From UBA1924 sp963976625 (lineage in GTDB: Bacteria > Planctomycetota > Phycisphaerae > Phycisphaerales > UBA1924): a stretch of DNA of 64,000 nt. Of the stretch, positions 25,414 to 34,422 are shown one piece after another. The position numbers and the translations under genes are program-made. The first letter of the stretch is position 1, and each line of letters starts with the position of its first letter. The DNA lies in NCBI GenBank assembly GCA_963976625.1, contig CAXBLA010000014.1, positions 1-64,000 on the forward strand, in the 5' to 3' direction. A model generated the notes under the pieces. That model saw only the letters and a program-made list of their open reading frames with translations, ran no database searches and was not told the origin of the DNA.

Positions 25414-26505
25414 TTAAGGTAAGGCCGCGATGACGATGGCTTTGGCCTCTTCGAGGGGTTTGCGGATCTTGGCGCCGGCGGCTCGGGCGTGGCCGCCGCC
25501 GCCGAGGGTGTTGCAGACGGCGTTGACATCCACGGCGGGCTTGCCTTCCCATTCGTCGGGCTTGGAGCGGAGCGAGATTTTGGTGAAGACGCCGTCGCTG
25601 TCTTTTTGTTCGGTGAGGATGCCGACGACTCGGGTGGAGGCGACGGACTGGGGGAGATCGACGAAGCCGCCGGTCTCGCCGGGGCCGGCTTTGGTGTCTT
25701 TGAAGTCTTGGAGGGTGACGGTCATGATGGCGGCGTTCTTTTCTTTGACGATCTCCATGGATTCGAGGGCGCGGGCCATGAGCTTGAAGCGGGAGATGCG
25801 ATCGCGCTGGTAGAGCATCGCGAAGATCCCGGTGTGGTTGACGCCGGTTTCGAGGAGCTGGCCGGCGAGTTGCATGACGCGGCCGTCGACATTGGAATGC
25901 TTGAACCAGCCGGTATCGGTGACGAGCCCGACATAGAGGGGCATGGCGATTTCTTGGGGGAGATCGGCGGGGGAGTCCACGCCCATGAGCAGGCAGCAGA
26001 GCTCGGCGACGGGCTGGACGGCGGCGGCGGCGGTGGTCTCGATCCAGCGGCGCGAGGCAATCTCGGCGTCGCCCTGGAGGTGATGGTCGATAATCGTGGT
26101 GCGATCGAGGCGGGTCTTGAGGAACTCGGCGAAGGGGGCGAGCTGGTTCCATGAGCCGGTGTCGGTGATGAGGATGCCGGCGGGGTCGAAGGCGGTGGGG
26201 AGGGGCTGGTGGTCTTCGATCGTTTTGGATTTGGTGTTGGCGATGATGGTTTTGGACCATGCGGGCATGGGTCCTGCGTACCAGCACTGGGCTTTGGAGA
26301 CGGCGCCGGAGGTCTCGCTGGCCATGTTGATGGCTCGGGCGAGGGCGATGGAGGAGCCGAGGGCATCGCCGTCGGGCTTGGCGTGGGTGAGCAGGAGGAT
26401 GGATGGTTGCTGGTTGATCCAGTCAACGATCTGGCGGGCCGTGGTGTTGGTGGTCCATTGGTCGGTTTTGTCGTCGGTCTTGTCGTTGGTCTGGGTTTGT
26501 GGCAC
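25414..26505 (-). CDS. DHH/DHHA1 phosphoesterase (oligoribonuclease / pAp-phosphatase type)
   Basis: The 363-aa protein has the DHH domain: LLLTHAKPDGDALGSSIAL near residue 37, ILITDTG near 110, IIDHH near 138 and LVTDTGWF. The DHHA1 domain ends in NTLGGGGHARAAG. NrnA-like members degrade nanoRNA and dephosphorylate pAp in sulfur metabolism. The N-terminus is a 20-residue polar lead. Start is a GTG with AGAGGAAAA upstream. The gene lies downstream of a zinc-ribbon membrane protein on the same strand. Confidence 0.9.
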   Translation of the reverse strand: MPQTQTNDKTDDKTDQWTTNTTARQIVDWINQQPSILLLTHAKPDGDALGSSIALARAINMASETSGAVSKAQCWYAGPMPAWSKTIIANTKSKTIEDHQPLPTAFDPAGILITDTGSWNQLAPFAEFLKTRLDRTTIIDHHLQGDAEIASRRWIETTAAAAVQPVAELCCLLMGVDSPADLPQEIAMPLYVGLVTDTGWFKHSNVDGRVMQLAGQLLETGVNHTGIFAMLYQRDRISRFKLMARALESMEIVKEKNAAIMTVTLQDFKDTKAGPGETGGFVDLPQSVASTRVVGILTEQKDSDGVFTKISLRSKPDEWEGKPAVDVNAVCNTLGGGGHARAAGAKIRKPLEEAKAIVIAALP

Positions 26506-26576
26506 GGGTTTTCCTCTTGGTCGATGCGTCTATTCGTTGCTGATATTCTATCGGGCATCGACGATCGAGGGTGGTA

Positions 26577-27833
26577 TTAAACAGCGTTTGGGGGCGTGTT
26601 CTCTGGATCATCTTCGTCTCGCGTTGAGTCGAAGAGCGGGATGTCGCCATCGTCGGGGATGTCGCTGATCTCGGGGGTGAATGCGACGCTGGTGGCTCGG
26701 GGCTTGCCTGAGGCGTCGAGTTCTTGGTTGAAGTAGATGCCTTTGTTTTCGCCCTCTTCGATGTTGATCTCGGATTCGTCGCGATCGGTGTGCATCTTGG
26801 CGGGGTCGAGGATGGGCAGTGGGGTGATGTCGGCGTAGGACTCGCCGCACTCGGGGCAGCAGCCGCCGAAGGGTGAGCCGTTGAGATCGTATTTGCAGAC
26901 CCGGCACTTGAGCCCGGTGGTGATGACGCCGGAGGTGTTGATGTCTCGTTCGACGCGCTCGCGGACGCGGTCGGCGGAGCCGGCGGCGAGTTGTTGGTGG
27001 TTGGCGACCCACCTCATGACGGAGCCGAGCTGGAAGACGGTGAAGAGGAAGACCACGACTGCGATGACGAGCGCGATGATCATAAAGATGCTCACGAATG
27101 AAGCGGCCCCGGCGAGGGCTCCGCCGGTCATGCCGATGGCGGTGAGCAGGGCGGTGAGTACGCCGAAGGTGGTCATGGCCCATGCGGTGCCCCGGAGTCG
27201 CTGGGCGAGGTGGTCGTGCGATGCCCAGTAGCCTATCTCGGCGAAGTAGACGCTCGTCGGGATCAGACCGATCCAGGCGACGATGCCGGAGATAAATGCA
27301 ACGATCGCGAGCGGGATCGTCAGTGCGCCCGATGGGTTGGTGGTTTGTGCGAGTGCGCTGAGCGCAAAGTATGAGTAGAGGTACAGCGGCCATGCGATGG
27401 AGACGAGGCGGACGGTGAGGCGGAACTTGTCGTTGTCGAGTGTTTTGTCGCGGACGATGCTCTCGCGGTTGGGGCGGATCTCTGTGATCATCCAGATGCC
27501 GACGATCCAGAAGAGCGGGCTCAGGAACCAGAGCAGGCGACCGGAGTAGGTGACCAGCGGGCCATCGAAGCCCATCGCGCCGAATATTCTGATGATCATC
27601 GGCAGGATGAGCGTGCAGAAGATCCCCAGCGAGGCGAGGGAAAAACCCAGGTACAGCTTGCGGACAAAGCTCGTCGGGGCTTCTTGGGACATCGTGCCCG
27701 ATGTCCGGGTGGCGCGTCTGCGGATGGGGGCGCCGCACTCGGGGCAGTTGCCGTTGGTTGGCAACCCCTTGAGGTTGTACTCGCATTGATCGCAGGCGCG
27801 ATCGGTTTGGATGAATGTTTGTGGCATGCTCAT
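26577..27833 (-). CDS. Zinc-ribbon membrane protein, unknown function
   Basis: The 418-aa protein begins with a Cys4 ribbon (CDQCEYNLKGLPTNGNCPECG, residues 14-34). Six or so transmembrane helices follow, then a second ribbon CRVCKYDLNG-CCPECG near residue 315 and an acidic C-terminal tail of about 80 residues. The N-terminal pattern C-x2-C-x-Y-x-L-x-G-L-x-C-P-E-C recurs in two other proteins in this window. No enzymatic motif is visible. It may be a membrane-anchored metal or protein sensor (inference). A TATGAT hexamer lies six bases upstream of ATG. Confidence 0.75.
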   Translation of the reverse strand: MSMPQTFIQTDRACDQCEYNLKGLPTNGNCPECGAPIRRRATRTSGTMSQEAPTSFVRKLYLGFSLASLGIFCTLILPMIIRIFGAMGFDGPLVTYSGRLLWFLSPLFWIVGIWMITEIRPNRESIVRDKTLDNDKFRLTVRLVSIAWPLYLYSYFALSALAQTTNPSGALTIPLAIVAFISGIVAWIGLIPTSVYFAEIGYWASHDHLAQRLRGTAWAMTTFGVLTALLTAIGMTGGALAGAASFVSIFMIIALVIAVVVFLFTVFQLGSVMRWVANHQQLAAGSADRVRERVERDINTSGVITTGLKCRVCKYDLNGSPFGGCCPECGESYADITPLPILDPAKMHTDRDESEINIEEGENKGIYFNQELDASGKPRATSVAFTPEISDIPDDGDIPLFDSTRDEDDPENTPPNAV

Positions 27834-27839
27834 AGACCC

Positions 27840-27845
27840 ATCATA
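27840..27845 (-). promoter_or_regulatory. -10-like TATGAT, leaderless start of the zinc-ribbon gene
   Basis: TATGAT ends six bases before the ATG at 27833. Confidence 0.45.
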
Positions 27846-27895
27846 TATACCATGGGGATGTTTGTTTGGTTGCCATCAAGCATCATGGATGTTTG

Positions 27896-27920
27896 AAAAA
27901 CAACCGACCATGTCGGTCGG
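27896..27920 (-). terminator. Intrinsic terminator of the STN-like gene
   Basis: On the minus strand, CCGACC/GGTCGG with a 5-base loop is followed by TTGTTTTT. Confidence 0.75.
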
Positions 27921-27959
27921 CTGAAGAGGAGAGCGCTTGATGTGTCCGCGTTTGCGGGT

Positions 27960-28877
27960 TTATGGGCGACGCGAGCGGGTGCTGCTGGGGCGTGAGGTGG
28001 ATTTTTTCTTGGGCTCGGTCTGGGGCTTGATCTTCATGTGCTGCTTGCCGTCGATCCGCTGGGATTGCTGGAGGTGGGCGGGCCAGAAGTTGTAGCCTGC
28101 AATCTGGCGGTGCATGTAGTCGGGTGCGGTGATGACGAAGGACTTGCCGTAGTAGGTGATCGAGGCTTCGCCGCCGAGGGTGATCCATTGGTCGGGTTCG
28201 ACATTGGCCATGAGCAGATCGCTGATTTTTGTGGCGCGTTCTTCGGTGTCGGGTTCTTCGGCGTCGTCGCTGCTGCCTGAGAAGGGTGAGCCGCCCTGTG
28301 TTTGGAGGGCCTGCTGGAGATCGAACTCGGGGGCGTTGTCAAAGTCTGGGACGATGAAGAGCAGGTCGGCGACATCGTAGAGTTCGAGGCGGGTGGTGCG
28401 GTTGAGTTCGCTCTTGGGGCCGCATTCGATCGAGCCGATGTCGTCGAACTGCCAGGTGTAGTCTTCGCCAATGTTCTCGATGCGCTGGGCTTTCATGAGG
28501 AGGCGCTCGAGCACCGTGATCCCCGCGATTTCCTTCACTTTAATCGTGATGAGCGTGTCCGGGTCGATGCCGACGCCCGATGCGTTGTCGGTGCTGTAGA
28601 TTGGGAGGAGGTCGACGCCGGTGACATCGACGATGAAGTCGAAGAGGTCCGAGATTGGTTGGTCGGTGACATCGAGGGTGATGGGCTTGGAGAGTGCAAG
28701 GAGCGCATCGCGCTTGGCCCGGCTCGTGGATGCGTCGTCGGAGTCGGTGTTCTGGGCGATGGCTTGTGATGGGGCGAGGGCGGTCGTTGCGAGCCCGATG
28801 AGGGGGAGCCCGGCCATGCCCGAGAGGGACAGGACCAACGCGGGGATTCGAGCAGAAATGTGTGATCTGAACTGCAT
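27960..28877 (-). CDS. Exported protein with an STN/secretin-like N-terminal domain
   Basis: The 305-aa protein has a signal peptide (residues 1-41, ending SQAIAQ). A domain resembling the secretin/TonB short N-terminal repeat follows: ITLDVTDQPISDLFDFIVDVTGVDLLP and VKEIAGITVLERLLMKA. Then comes LELYDVADLLFIVPDFDNAPEF, common in planctomycete secretin-related proteins, and a basic Ser/Arg tail. There is no secretin channel domain, so it may be a periplasmic partner of a type II or IV system or a free-standing pilot protein (inference). Confidence 0.65.
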   Translation of the reverse strand: MQFRSHISARIPALVLSLSGMAGLPLIGLATTALAPSQAIAQNTDSDDASTSRAKRDALLALSKPITLDVTDQPISDLFDFIVDVTGVDLLPIYSTDNASGVGIDPDTLITIKVKEIAGITVLERLLMKAQRIENIGEDYTWQFDDIGSIECGPKSELNRTTRLELYDVADLLFIVPDFDNAPEFDLQQALQTQGGSPFSGSSDDAEEPDTEERATKISDLLMANVEPDQWITLGGEASITYYGKSFVITAPDYMHRQIAGYNFWPAHLQQSQRIDGKQHMKIKPQTEPKKKSTSRPSSTRSRRP

Positions 28878-29065
28878 GGGCGAGCGTCTCCTGAATGTGT
28901 GGATAGTGTGGTTATCCGTGTGTGGCGATGGGCGTTTTCGTCCGGCGGGGGTCGATTTGGTGTGCAGCGGTGTGCGGCATGGATCGACGGTGGACAACGC
29001 TGGGTGGCGGTCGGGGGGATCGGGCGGTTTTCCCGAGTATACCAGTCTGAGGGGGTATACGCACG

Positions 29066-29101
29066 AAAAAACCCTCCGGTTGCATGGGCAGGCGGAGGGT
29101 T
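29066..29101 (-). terminator. Intrinsic terminator after the CotH-dockerin gene
   Basis: On the minus strand, stem AACCCTCCG/CGGAGGGTT with a long loop is followed by a run of six T residues, 31 bases after the stop. Confidence 0.8.
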
Positions 29102-29131
29102 TGGGGGTTGTGAGACTGGGTTACGGAGCTG

Positions 29132-31426
29132 TTATGGGCATCCGGCACCGAAGAAATCGAGGAATGCGGACACATCGAAGAAGTCGTATTCGCCGTCATC
29201 GGTGAAGTCTGCGGCTGGTTGCTGGGCGCCGAAGGCATCTAAGAAGGCGGAGACATCGAAGAAGTCGAGCTCGCCGTCGTTGGTCAGGTCCGCTGGGCAG
29301 GGCTCATTGCATGAGCCATTGCTCTCGCCTGGGGTTGGTGCTTTGAAGAATGCCCACGAATCGTCTCCGTCGCAGGATCGGCCCTCGCTGATGTCGGCTT
29401 CTTGGCCGTCGTAGATGTATGAGTCCGCGACGCCGTTGCCAAGATCAGTTGGTGCGAAGAGGCCGATTTCTTCGCCGCCGCTGCCGAGCTTGAAGTTGGT
29501 GTGGGTCGGGCCTTGCTCGGTGTCGTCGTCGGCCCAAAAGATGAGGTAGCCGTTGGCTTCGATGGAGACGCCTGCGGGGATCTCGAACTGGGTCGGGTCG
29601 GCGAGGTCGTCGGTCAGGAAATAGCCCGAGAGGTCTACGGCTGAGTCGCTGGTGTTGTGGAGTTCGATCCAGTCAGGGAAGCCGCTGCCGCCGTCGGGGT
29701 CTTGGATGGTTGTTTCGTTGTCGGCCATGAACTCGTTGATCACGATTGGGGAGTCGAAGACGCCGGCGCGGATCTCGTAGCTCATGGGGCGGTGCTCGGC
29801 GTGGAGGGGCTCGTAGCGTTTGGCCCCGGTGGAGCCGCCGGCGGTGTCGCTGCTGGATGCCTCGATGTAGTATTCGACGACGGTGCCCGCGGTCCAGGGC
29901 TGGATTGAGGCGCCGTAGATGCCGTCGCCGGCGAGGGCGTCGTTGTGGTTGCCGTCGTCGAACATGGGGGTGGGCATGTAGCGTCCTTGGTCGCGGCTGT
30001 AGAGGACGACGCTGGCGATGCCTTCGTTTGATTGCTCGGCGACCGTGGCGCTGACCCAGACGGTGTCGTCGCTGGTGGGCTTGGCTGGTGATGCTTGCAC
30101 ATCGCTGATCAGCGGGGCCGAGCGGTTGAGTTGGGATTGGTTGTCGAGGTACTGGCGTCGGTTCTGGATCTGCGACGCGAGGAGAGCGTGTGAGCTGTTG
30201 TACTGGTTGTGCGAGAAGATCTCGGTTTCGTGCGTGGTGGAAACGATCGCATCGGTGTATGCACGGTGACGGACGACATCCGCCTGGATGGTGCTCCAGT
30301 CGATGAGCTGGCTCAGATCGCGGAGGTGGGCGAGGTAGCGGTCTTTGACTTCGGGGACATCGAGGATCAGGCGATCGGTCAGGGGGATGCTTCTGTTGTT
30401 GAAGTCTTGGAAGATGCTGTCGCTGGTGCTGGTGCTGAAGGCCAGGTCCCAGTCCCACGGGAGGATGTGGAGGCGTTCGTTCTGTGTGTCCTCGTAGATG
30501 TAGTAGTTGTGCCCGTTGGGTGCGAAGGCGCGGAGGTCGTCCCAGTTCATCAACGCGACGCCCGCGGCGGCTTGCCATGTCAGGCGGTCGATGCTGAAGA
30601 GCTCGTCGAGGTCTGCGCGGAGTGTGTTGATCGGTGCGTTGTTGAGTGTGTTGATGGTATCGATCAGGTCGAGGTATTCGGTGGCGTCGTCGCCGCCGCT
30701 GACATCGTAATCGGAGCTGTAGTCGCTGACATTGGGGCCGCGATAGACCATCGAGCCGCTGTCTGCTTTGTAGCGGTGCCCGTTGTCGTTATTGAAATGT
30801 TTGTCCATGAACTTCTTGTTCACGCGTTCGACATTGGTGTATACGCCGATGTCTTGGACATTGCCCGCGGTGCCCGAGCGGACGAAGACGAGGTTGGCGC
30901 GTGGGGCGGGCATGAACTCGCCGATGATTTTGTATGCGATGACCTCGCGGATTTTGGTTGGGTCCCAGACGCCGTTGTTGAGCGTGATCTTTGAGTGGCC
31001 GTAGAGTTCTTGGTCTTCGACGAACGCGTCCATTGTGATTTTGTAGGGCTTCTTGAGCCCGTTGACGAACCAGTAGGACGAGTTGCCCTTGTACTGGACG
31101 CCGACATCTTCGTAGGTGGTGCCTGTTGTGTCGTCGGGGCTGTCGTAGACGATGAGGTCGGCGACGACATAGATGTCCTCGCCGGTGGCGTCGTTGGTGT
31201 CCCAGTTGTTGCGGAGTTGCTGGTTCCAGTCTGCGTCGTCGAAGACGATTTCCATCGTGCGGTAGACGGTGTCGTCGTAGAGGTCTTCGGCGTCCCCGGC
31301 GGTGGCTGTAGTAGTCATGGCCGCGGCGCACATCAATGCGCAGGGGATCATGGTCGTCAAGACGCGTGGGGTATTGATCCACGACGGTCCATGTTGATTT
31401 TTGGTCAAAGCACGACGGATAGACAT
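29132..31426 (-). CDS. CotH kinase family protein with lamin-tail and GC-type dockerin domains
   Basis: This 764-aa exported protein has a signal peptide (residues 1-43). A CotH domain follows (MEIVFDDADWNQQL, VGVQYKGNSSYW, NVERVNKKFM, and the metal-site HILPWDWDLAFS). Then a beta domain, a lamin-tail (LTD) domain near residues 590-690 (VINEFMADN, DWIELHNTS, GYFLTDD), and two DFFDVSAFLD repeats preceded by ADLTNDG and ADFTDDG, ending GAGCP. CotH proteins are protein kinases in Bacillus spore coats. The paired repeat is the GC-type dockerin, presumed to bind a cell-surface partner. The RBS AGGAGG is perfect. The original upstream frame is open, but MSIRRAL at 31426 is the best start. Confidence 0.88.
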   Translation of the reverse strand: MSIRRALTKNQHGPSWINTPRVLTTMIPCALMCAAAMTTTATAGDAEDLYDDTVYRTMEIVFDDADWNQQLRNNWDTNDATGEDIYVVADLIVYDSPDDTTGTTYEDVGVQYKGNSSYWFVNGLKKPYKITMDAFVEDQELYGHSKITLNNGVWDPTKIREVIAYKIIGEFMPAPRANLVFVRSGTAGNVQDIGVYTNVERVNKKFMDKHFNNDNGHRYKADSGSMVYRGPNVSDYSSDYDVSGGDDATEYLDLIDTINTLNNAPINTLRADLDELFSIDRLTWQAAAGVALMNWDDLRAFAPNGHNYYIYEDTQNERLHILPWDWDLAFSTSTSDSIFQDFNNRSIPLTDRLILDVPEVKDRYLAHLRDLSQLIDWSTIQADVVRHRAYTDAIVSTTHETEIFSHNQYNSSHALLASQIQNRRQYLDNQSQLNRSAPLISDVQASPAKPTSDDTVWVSATVAEQSNEGIASVVLYSRDQGRYMPTPMFDDGNHNDALAGDGIYGASIQPWTAGTVVEYYIEASSSDTAGGSTGAKRYEPLHAEHRPMSYEIRAGVFDSPIVINEFMADNETTIQDPDGGSGFPDWIELHNTSDSAVDLSGYFLTDDLADPTQFEIPAGVSIEANGYLIFWADDDTEQGPTHTNFKLGSGGEEIGLFAPTDLGNGVADSYIYDGQEADISEGRSCDGDDSWAFFKAPTPGESNGSCNEPCPADLTNDGELDFFDVSAFLDAFGAQQPAADFTDDGEYDFFDVSAFLDFFGAGCP

Positions 31427-31609
31427 ATCCAACCTCCTCTTGTGCGCTCCGGTGCGAGAGCTGATTTGTGTAAAGAACACGAGCCCATGCCAGAAAGCAG
31501 GCGCAGGCCATCGGGCGAATGCCCGTTCTCGGTAGTAGACCATACGGGCGGCGCATTATTCAGGTTGCATTAATTTATAGGAGTCTGAGGCGTTGCGGGC
31601 CGGTCAGAA

Positions 31610-31682
31610 AGCCACCTGCGAGACTTGAACTCGCGACCTATTCTTTACGAAAGAATCGCTCTACCAGCTGAGCTAAGGCGGC
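31610..31682 (-). tRNA. tRNA-Thr (anticodon CGT)
   Basis: All four arms fold: acceptor GCCGCCT/AGGTGGC with one G-T pair, D arm GCTC/GAGC, anticodon stem ATTCT/AGAAT with loop TTCGTAA, and T arm GCGAG/CTCGC. The anticodon CGT reads ACG (Thr). The 3' CCA is not encoded; the discriminator is T. Confidence 0.95.
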
Positions 31683-31692
31683 GTTGAGTAAG

Positions 31693-31698
31693 AGTATA
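31693..31698 (-). promoter_or_regulatory. -10-like TATACT of tRNA-Thr
   Basis: TATACT lies ten bases before the tRNA 5' end. A weak TTGCGT further upstream is the only -35 candidate, at short spacing. Confidence 0.4.
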
Positions 31699-31757
31699 TG
31701 CCTGTGATCAACACGCAACCAGCGGATCAAGCCAGCCGCAATCCAGTTGCAGGGCCC

Positions 31758-31802
31758 AAAAAAAGAAGACGGCTCCCTGGAAGTAAAGCACGGGGAGCCG
31801 TC
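31758..31802 (-). terminator. Intrinsic terminator of the M43 gene
   Basis: On the minus strand, the stem GACGGCTCCC/GGGAGCCGTC is followed by TTCTTTTTTT. Confidence 0.88.
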
Positions 31803-31836
31803 AACGAATGGGGGCTGTTTGATTGGTCTGGCGGGC

Positions 31837-33099
31837 TTATGGGCAGCCGGCACTGAAGGCGTCGATGAAGTCTGAGATATCGAAGAAGTCCCAGACGCCG
31901 TCGCCGGTGATGTCCGCTGCGGGTTCTTGGTCGCGGAAGGCGTCGAGGTAGAAGGCGACATCGAAGAAGTCGAGCACGCCCATCGGCTCGGCATAGTCTG
32001 CGACCGAGCATGGCTCGTTGGAGACGATCGAGAAGAGCTGTGGGCGGTAGTTGATCATCGAGCAGCGCATCCGGTTGGCTTGGTCTGCGGTGAACTGGTT
32101 CATGCAGCGGTCGTCGGAGTAGTCCATGTAGTTGTGGATGGGGACCTGCTGGCCGCAGGAGGTGCGTGAGGATGGGCAGCCGCTGGTGGGCGAGCCGACG
32201 GGGTTGGTGTCGCAGATCCGATCGCCCGAGCGATCGCATGAGCCCGAGTCGCACCCGAAGTCGAAGGTGTGGTAGAGCCCGAGGTAGTGACCAACCTCGT
32301 GGGTGCCGGTGCGGCCCAGGTTGTAGGGGACGAAGGGGGCGCCGAGTCCGAAGGTCGAGTAGAGGATGACCACGCGGTCGCTGTTGCTGCCGGCGATCCC
32401 GCCCTGGGGGAGCTGGGTGTAGCCAAGGGCGCCGCTGGCGCTGTTAGAGTAGATGTTGAGGTAGCGGTCTGTGTCCCAGGCGAGGGTGTTGTAGTAGCGG
32501 CCGCCGTCGTTGAACCAGGTGTTGTTGACTGAGCGGGTGATGCCGGTGGTGGCGTTGCCGTCGGGGTCCTCGGTGGCGAGGTAGAACTCGATCTGTGTGT
32601 CGACGCCCTCTTCGCCGTTGGAGCCGGTCTTGGCTCCGAAGTCCTCGTTGAGGACATCGATCTGGGAGCGGACGCGTTCATCGCTCATGGCGCCGGTGCC
32701 GTTGGTCCGTTCGATGATGTGGACGACGACCGGGATGCGGTACTTGGCGACGCTTGGTTCGTATTGGGGGCTTGGGTTGGTGAAGTCGTAGGTGCAGTCG
32801 TTGCCGCCCCTTGAGATGTTGTTTGGTTGCCCGTTGGGGTTGGGGAGTGGCTGGCTGGAGGTTTTGCAGCGGGTGTCCTCGAAGTTGAAGTAGCCCGCTT
32901 GGTAGAGCTCGTCCCACGATTGGAAGGTGTGGCCGTCGGCGATGATCTCGTTGTCGGAGATGACCTCGAAGGATGGTGAGGGGTTTGTCAGATCGGTGAT
33001 CTGGTGGGCGGCGTGGGTTGGTGTCGAGGCTTTGGGCTGGTCAATCGGGGCCGCGGCGAGCAATCCCGAGATCATGGCGATCGAGCTGAGCATGTACAT
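31837..33099 (-). CDS. M43 pappalysin-like zinc metalloprotease with GC-type dockerin
   Basis: The 420-aa secreted protease has a short signal peptide and a propeptide to about residue 115. The M43 catalytic domain shows RIPVVVHIIERT, the zinc motif GTHEVGHYLGLYHTF near residue 260, two Cys-rich loops and the Met-turn NYMDYSDDRC near 330. It ends with two DFFD(V/I)xxxxDAF repeats, the second closed by SAGCP, the same GC-type dockerin tail as the CotH protein. Both would be tethered to the same unknown partner (inference). It has its own terminator upstream of the tRNA. Confidence 0.9.
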   Translation of the reverse strand: MYMLSSIAMISGLLAAAPIDQPKASTPTHAAHQITDLTNPSPSFEVISDNEIIADGHTFQSWDELYQAGYFNFEDTRCKTSSQPLPNPNGQPNNISRGGNDCTYDFTNPSPQYEPSVAKYRIPVVVHIIERTNGTGAMSDERVRSQIDVLNEDFGAKTGSNGEEGVDTQIEFYLATEDPDGNATTGITRSVNNTWFNDGGRYYNTLAWDTDRYLNIYSNSASGALGYTQLPQGGIAGSNSDRVVILYSTFGLGAPFVPYNLGRTGTHEVGHYLGLYHTFDFGCDSGSCDRSGDRICDTNPVGSPTSGCPSSRTSCGQQVPIHNYMDYSDDRCMNQFTADQANRMRCSMINYRPQLFSIVSNEPCSVADYAEPMGVLDFFDVAFYLDAFRDQEPAADITGDGVWDFFDISDFIDAFSAGCP

Positions 33100-33391
33100 G
33101 GTGAGTCCCTAAATCTAATCCGATGATCTCGCCTTGGGCGCCCACACGACACGGTGAACCCATGAACACAGGAGCATGACGCATGAACGAACGCACACAC
33201 AGGCGATCAAGGCCAATCATTTCCGGCGATGTCGAGATCTTGATTTTCCGAAACAAAGCAGAACCGCCCGAACGGGCGTCGCGGGTCTATACGGGGGGAG
33301 GACTCGGGTGTTTCACGAATCCGGAATCTGGCTTGAAAAAGCTGATTGGAGGCGTGGGAGGGTGGTTTTAGTCACCGGCTTCTTGCTCGGC
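33100..33391. other. Intergenic region, nothing clear
   Basis: This 292-base gap holds the promoter side of the M43 gene and the 3' side of the DUF6624 gene. A CGCCCG/CGGGCG hairpin occurs near 33270. A 62-codon plus-strand frame (33183-33371) has no supporting features. I see no convincing gene. Confidence 0.5.
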
Positions 33392-34306
33392 TTAGTCTCC
33401 ATCGTAGGTCTCGGAGACCTCGGCGAAGGCGGTGCCCGGGTCGTTGATCGATGCTTGGTAGGCGATGGCGATCGCGCCGGCGAACTCCGCGTGCGGGGGC
33501 ATGCCCATCAATGCACGGCGCTCATCGAGATGCTCGGGGTCTTCGATGGGGACGGTGGGGGTGGGGACCATTTGGCCGAGCTGATTGCGTTGCATGGCCA
33601 TCTGGGTGCCGAAGACTTGTGACTGGCCCTGGAAGGCGCGGATCCGGTCGGTGAGCAACGCGACATAGGAGGCGGGGAGCTCGCCGTCCTCGACGAGGTC
33701 GATCATCAGTGCGAGGCAGCGGTTCTGGAAGTCGTTATCGTGACCGGCGTGCTGGATCACCATATAGGCGGCTTGGGTCGCTTTGAGCCCCACGCGATCG
33801 CGGGTGGGCCAGCCGATGTGATCGACAATCTCCTTGAGCCGATCGCTGTGGGCGACATCGATCGCGTGGACGGTCCGCTCGTGCTTGCGCATCTTCGGAT
33901 CGTCGGCCAGCGATGAGCTGACGAGTTCTTGGTCGAGGTCGTACATCGCTTCGAGTTCGATCTGGATATCGCTCATGGAGTACTTGCTGATGGGCGTTCG
34001 GTACGCGGGGACGAGCTCGCTGGCGAAGGCGTTGCCGATGATAAACTCGTCGCCCATGCCTGGGGCGAGGTCTGCGCGGGTGACCGTGAGAGCGGTTGGT
34101 TCGGTGGACTCGGCGACGATGGGTGTCCACTCGTTGGAGGATTGGACCTGTTCTTGAGTTTGAACTTGGTTTTGATTATTCTGCGAGGCTTGCGTGCGCG
34201 ATTGGCTCGACGCGCAGCCGGTGGCCATGCCTGCTCCGATCAGGATCGTGGTGATCGATACGGCAGAGAGCAAGCGGGCACGGCTGGCGGAGTGTAGGTG
34301 ATTCAT
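33392..34306 (-). CDS. DUF6624 family lipoprotein
   Basis: The 304-aa protein has a lipoprotein signal (GMATGC near residue 27) and a Gln/Asn-rich linker. The DUF6624 domain shows HSDRLKEIVDHIGWPTRDRVG, AAYMVIQHAGHD, FQNRCLALMIDLVEDGELP, YVALLTDRIRAFQGQSQVFGTQ and DERRALMGMPPHAEF. The function of this family is not known. Start is at MNHLH (34306); ATG two codons earlier is equally possible, as no Shine-Dalgarno sequence is seen. Confidence 0.82.
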   Translation of the reverse strand: MNHLHSASRARLLSAVSITTILIGAGMATGCASSQSRTQASQNNQNQVQTQEQVQSSNEWTPIVAESTEPTALTVTRADLAPGMGDEFIIGNAFASELVPAYRTPISKYSMSDIQIELEAMYDLDQELVSSSLADDPKMRKHERTVHAIDVAHSDRLKEIVDHIGWPTRDRVGLKATQAAYMVIQHAGHDNDFQNRCLALMIDLVEDGELPASYVALLTDRIRAFQGQSQVFGTQMAMQRNQLGQMVPTPTVPIEDPEHLDERRALMGMPPHAEFAGAIAIAYQASINDPGTAFAEVSETYDGD

Positions 34307-34422
34307 GCCCATAACATCGAAAAAGAAACCGATCGAGGACACCCCGATCGCCACAGTGTCTGTGTTTCGATCTCGCCTAGTCCGCACAGACGGACTCGGC
34401 GATGGGCTTGTGATGGATCGCT

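Noticed and set aside
33183..33371. A 62-codon plus-strand frame between the M43 and DUF6624 genes
   Set aside because: There is a purine-rich stretch before its ATG, but the protein has no recognisable features and base use is uninformative.
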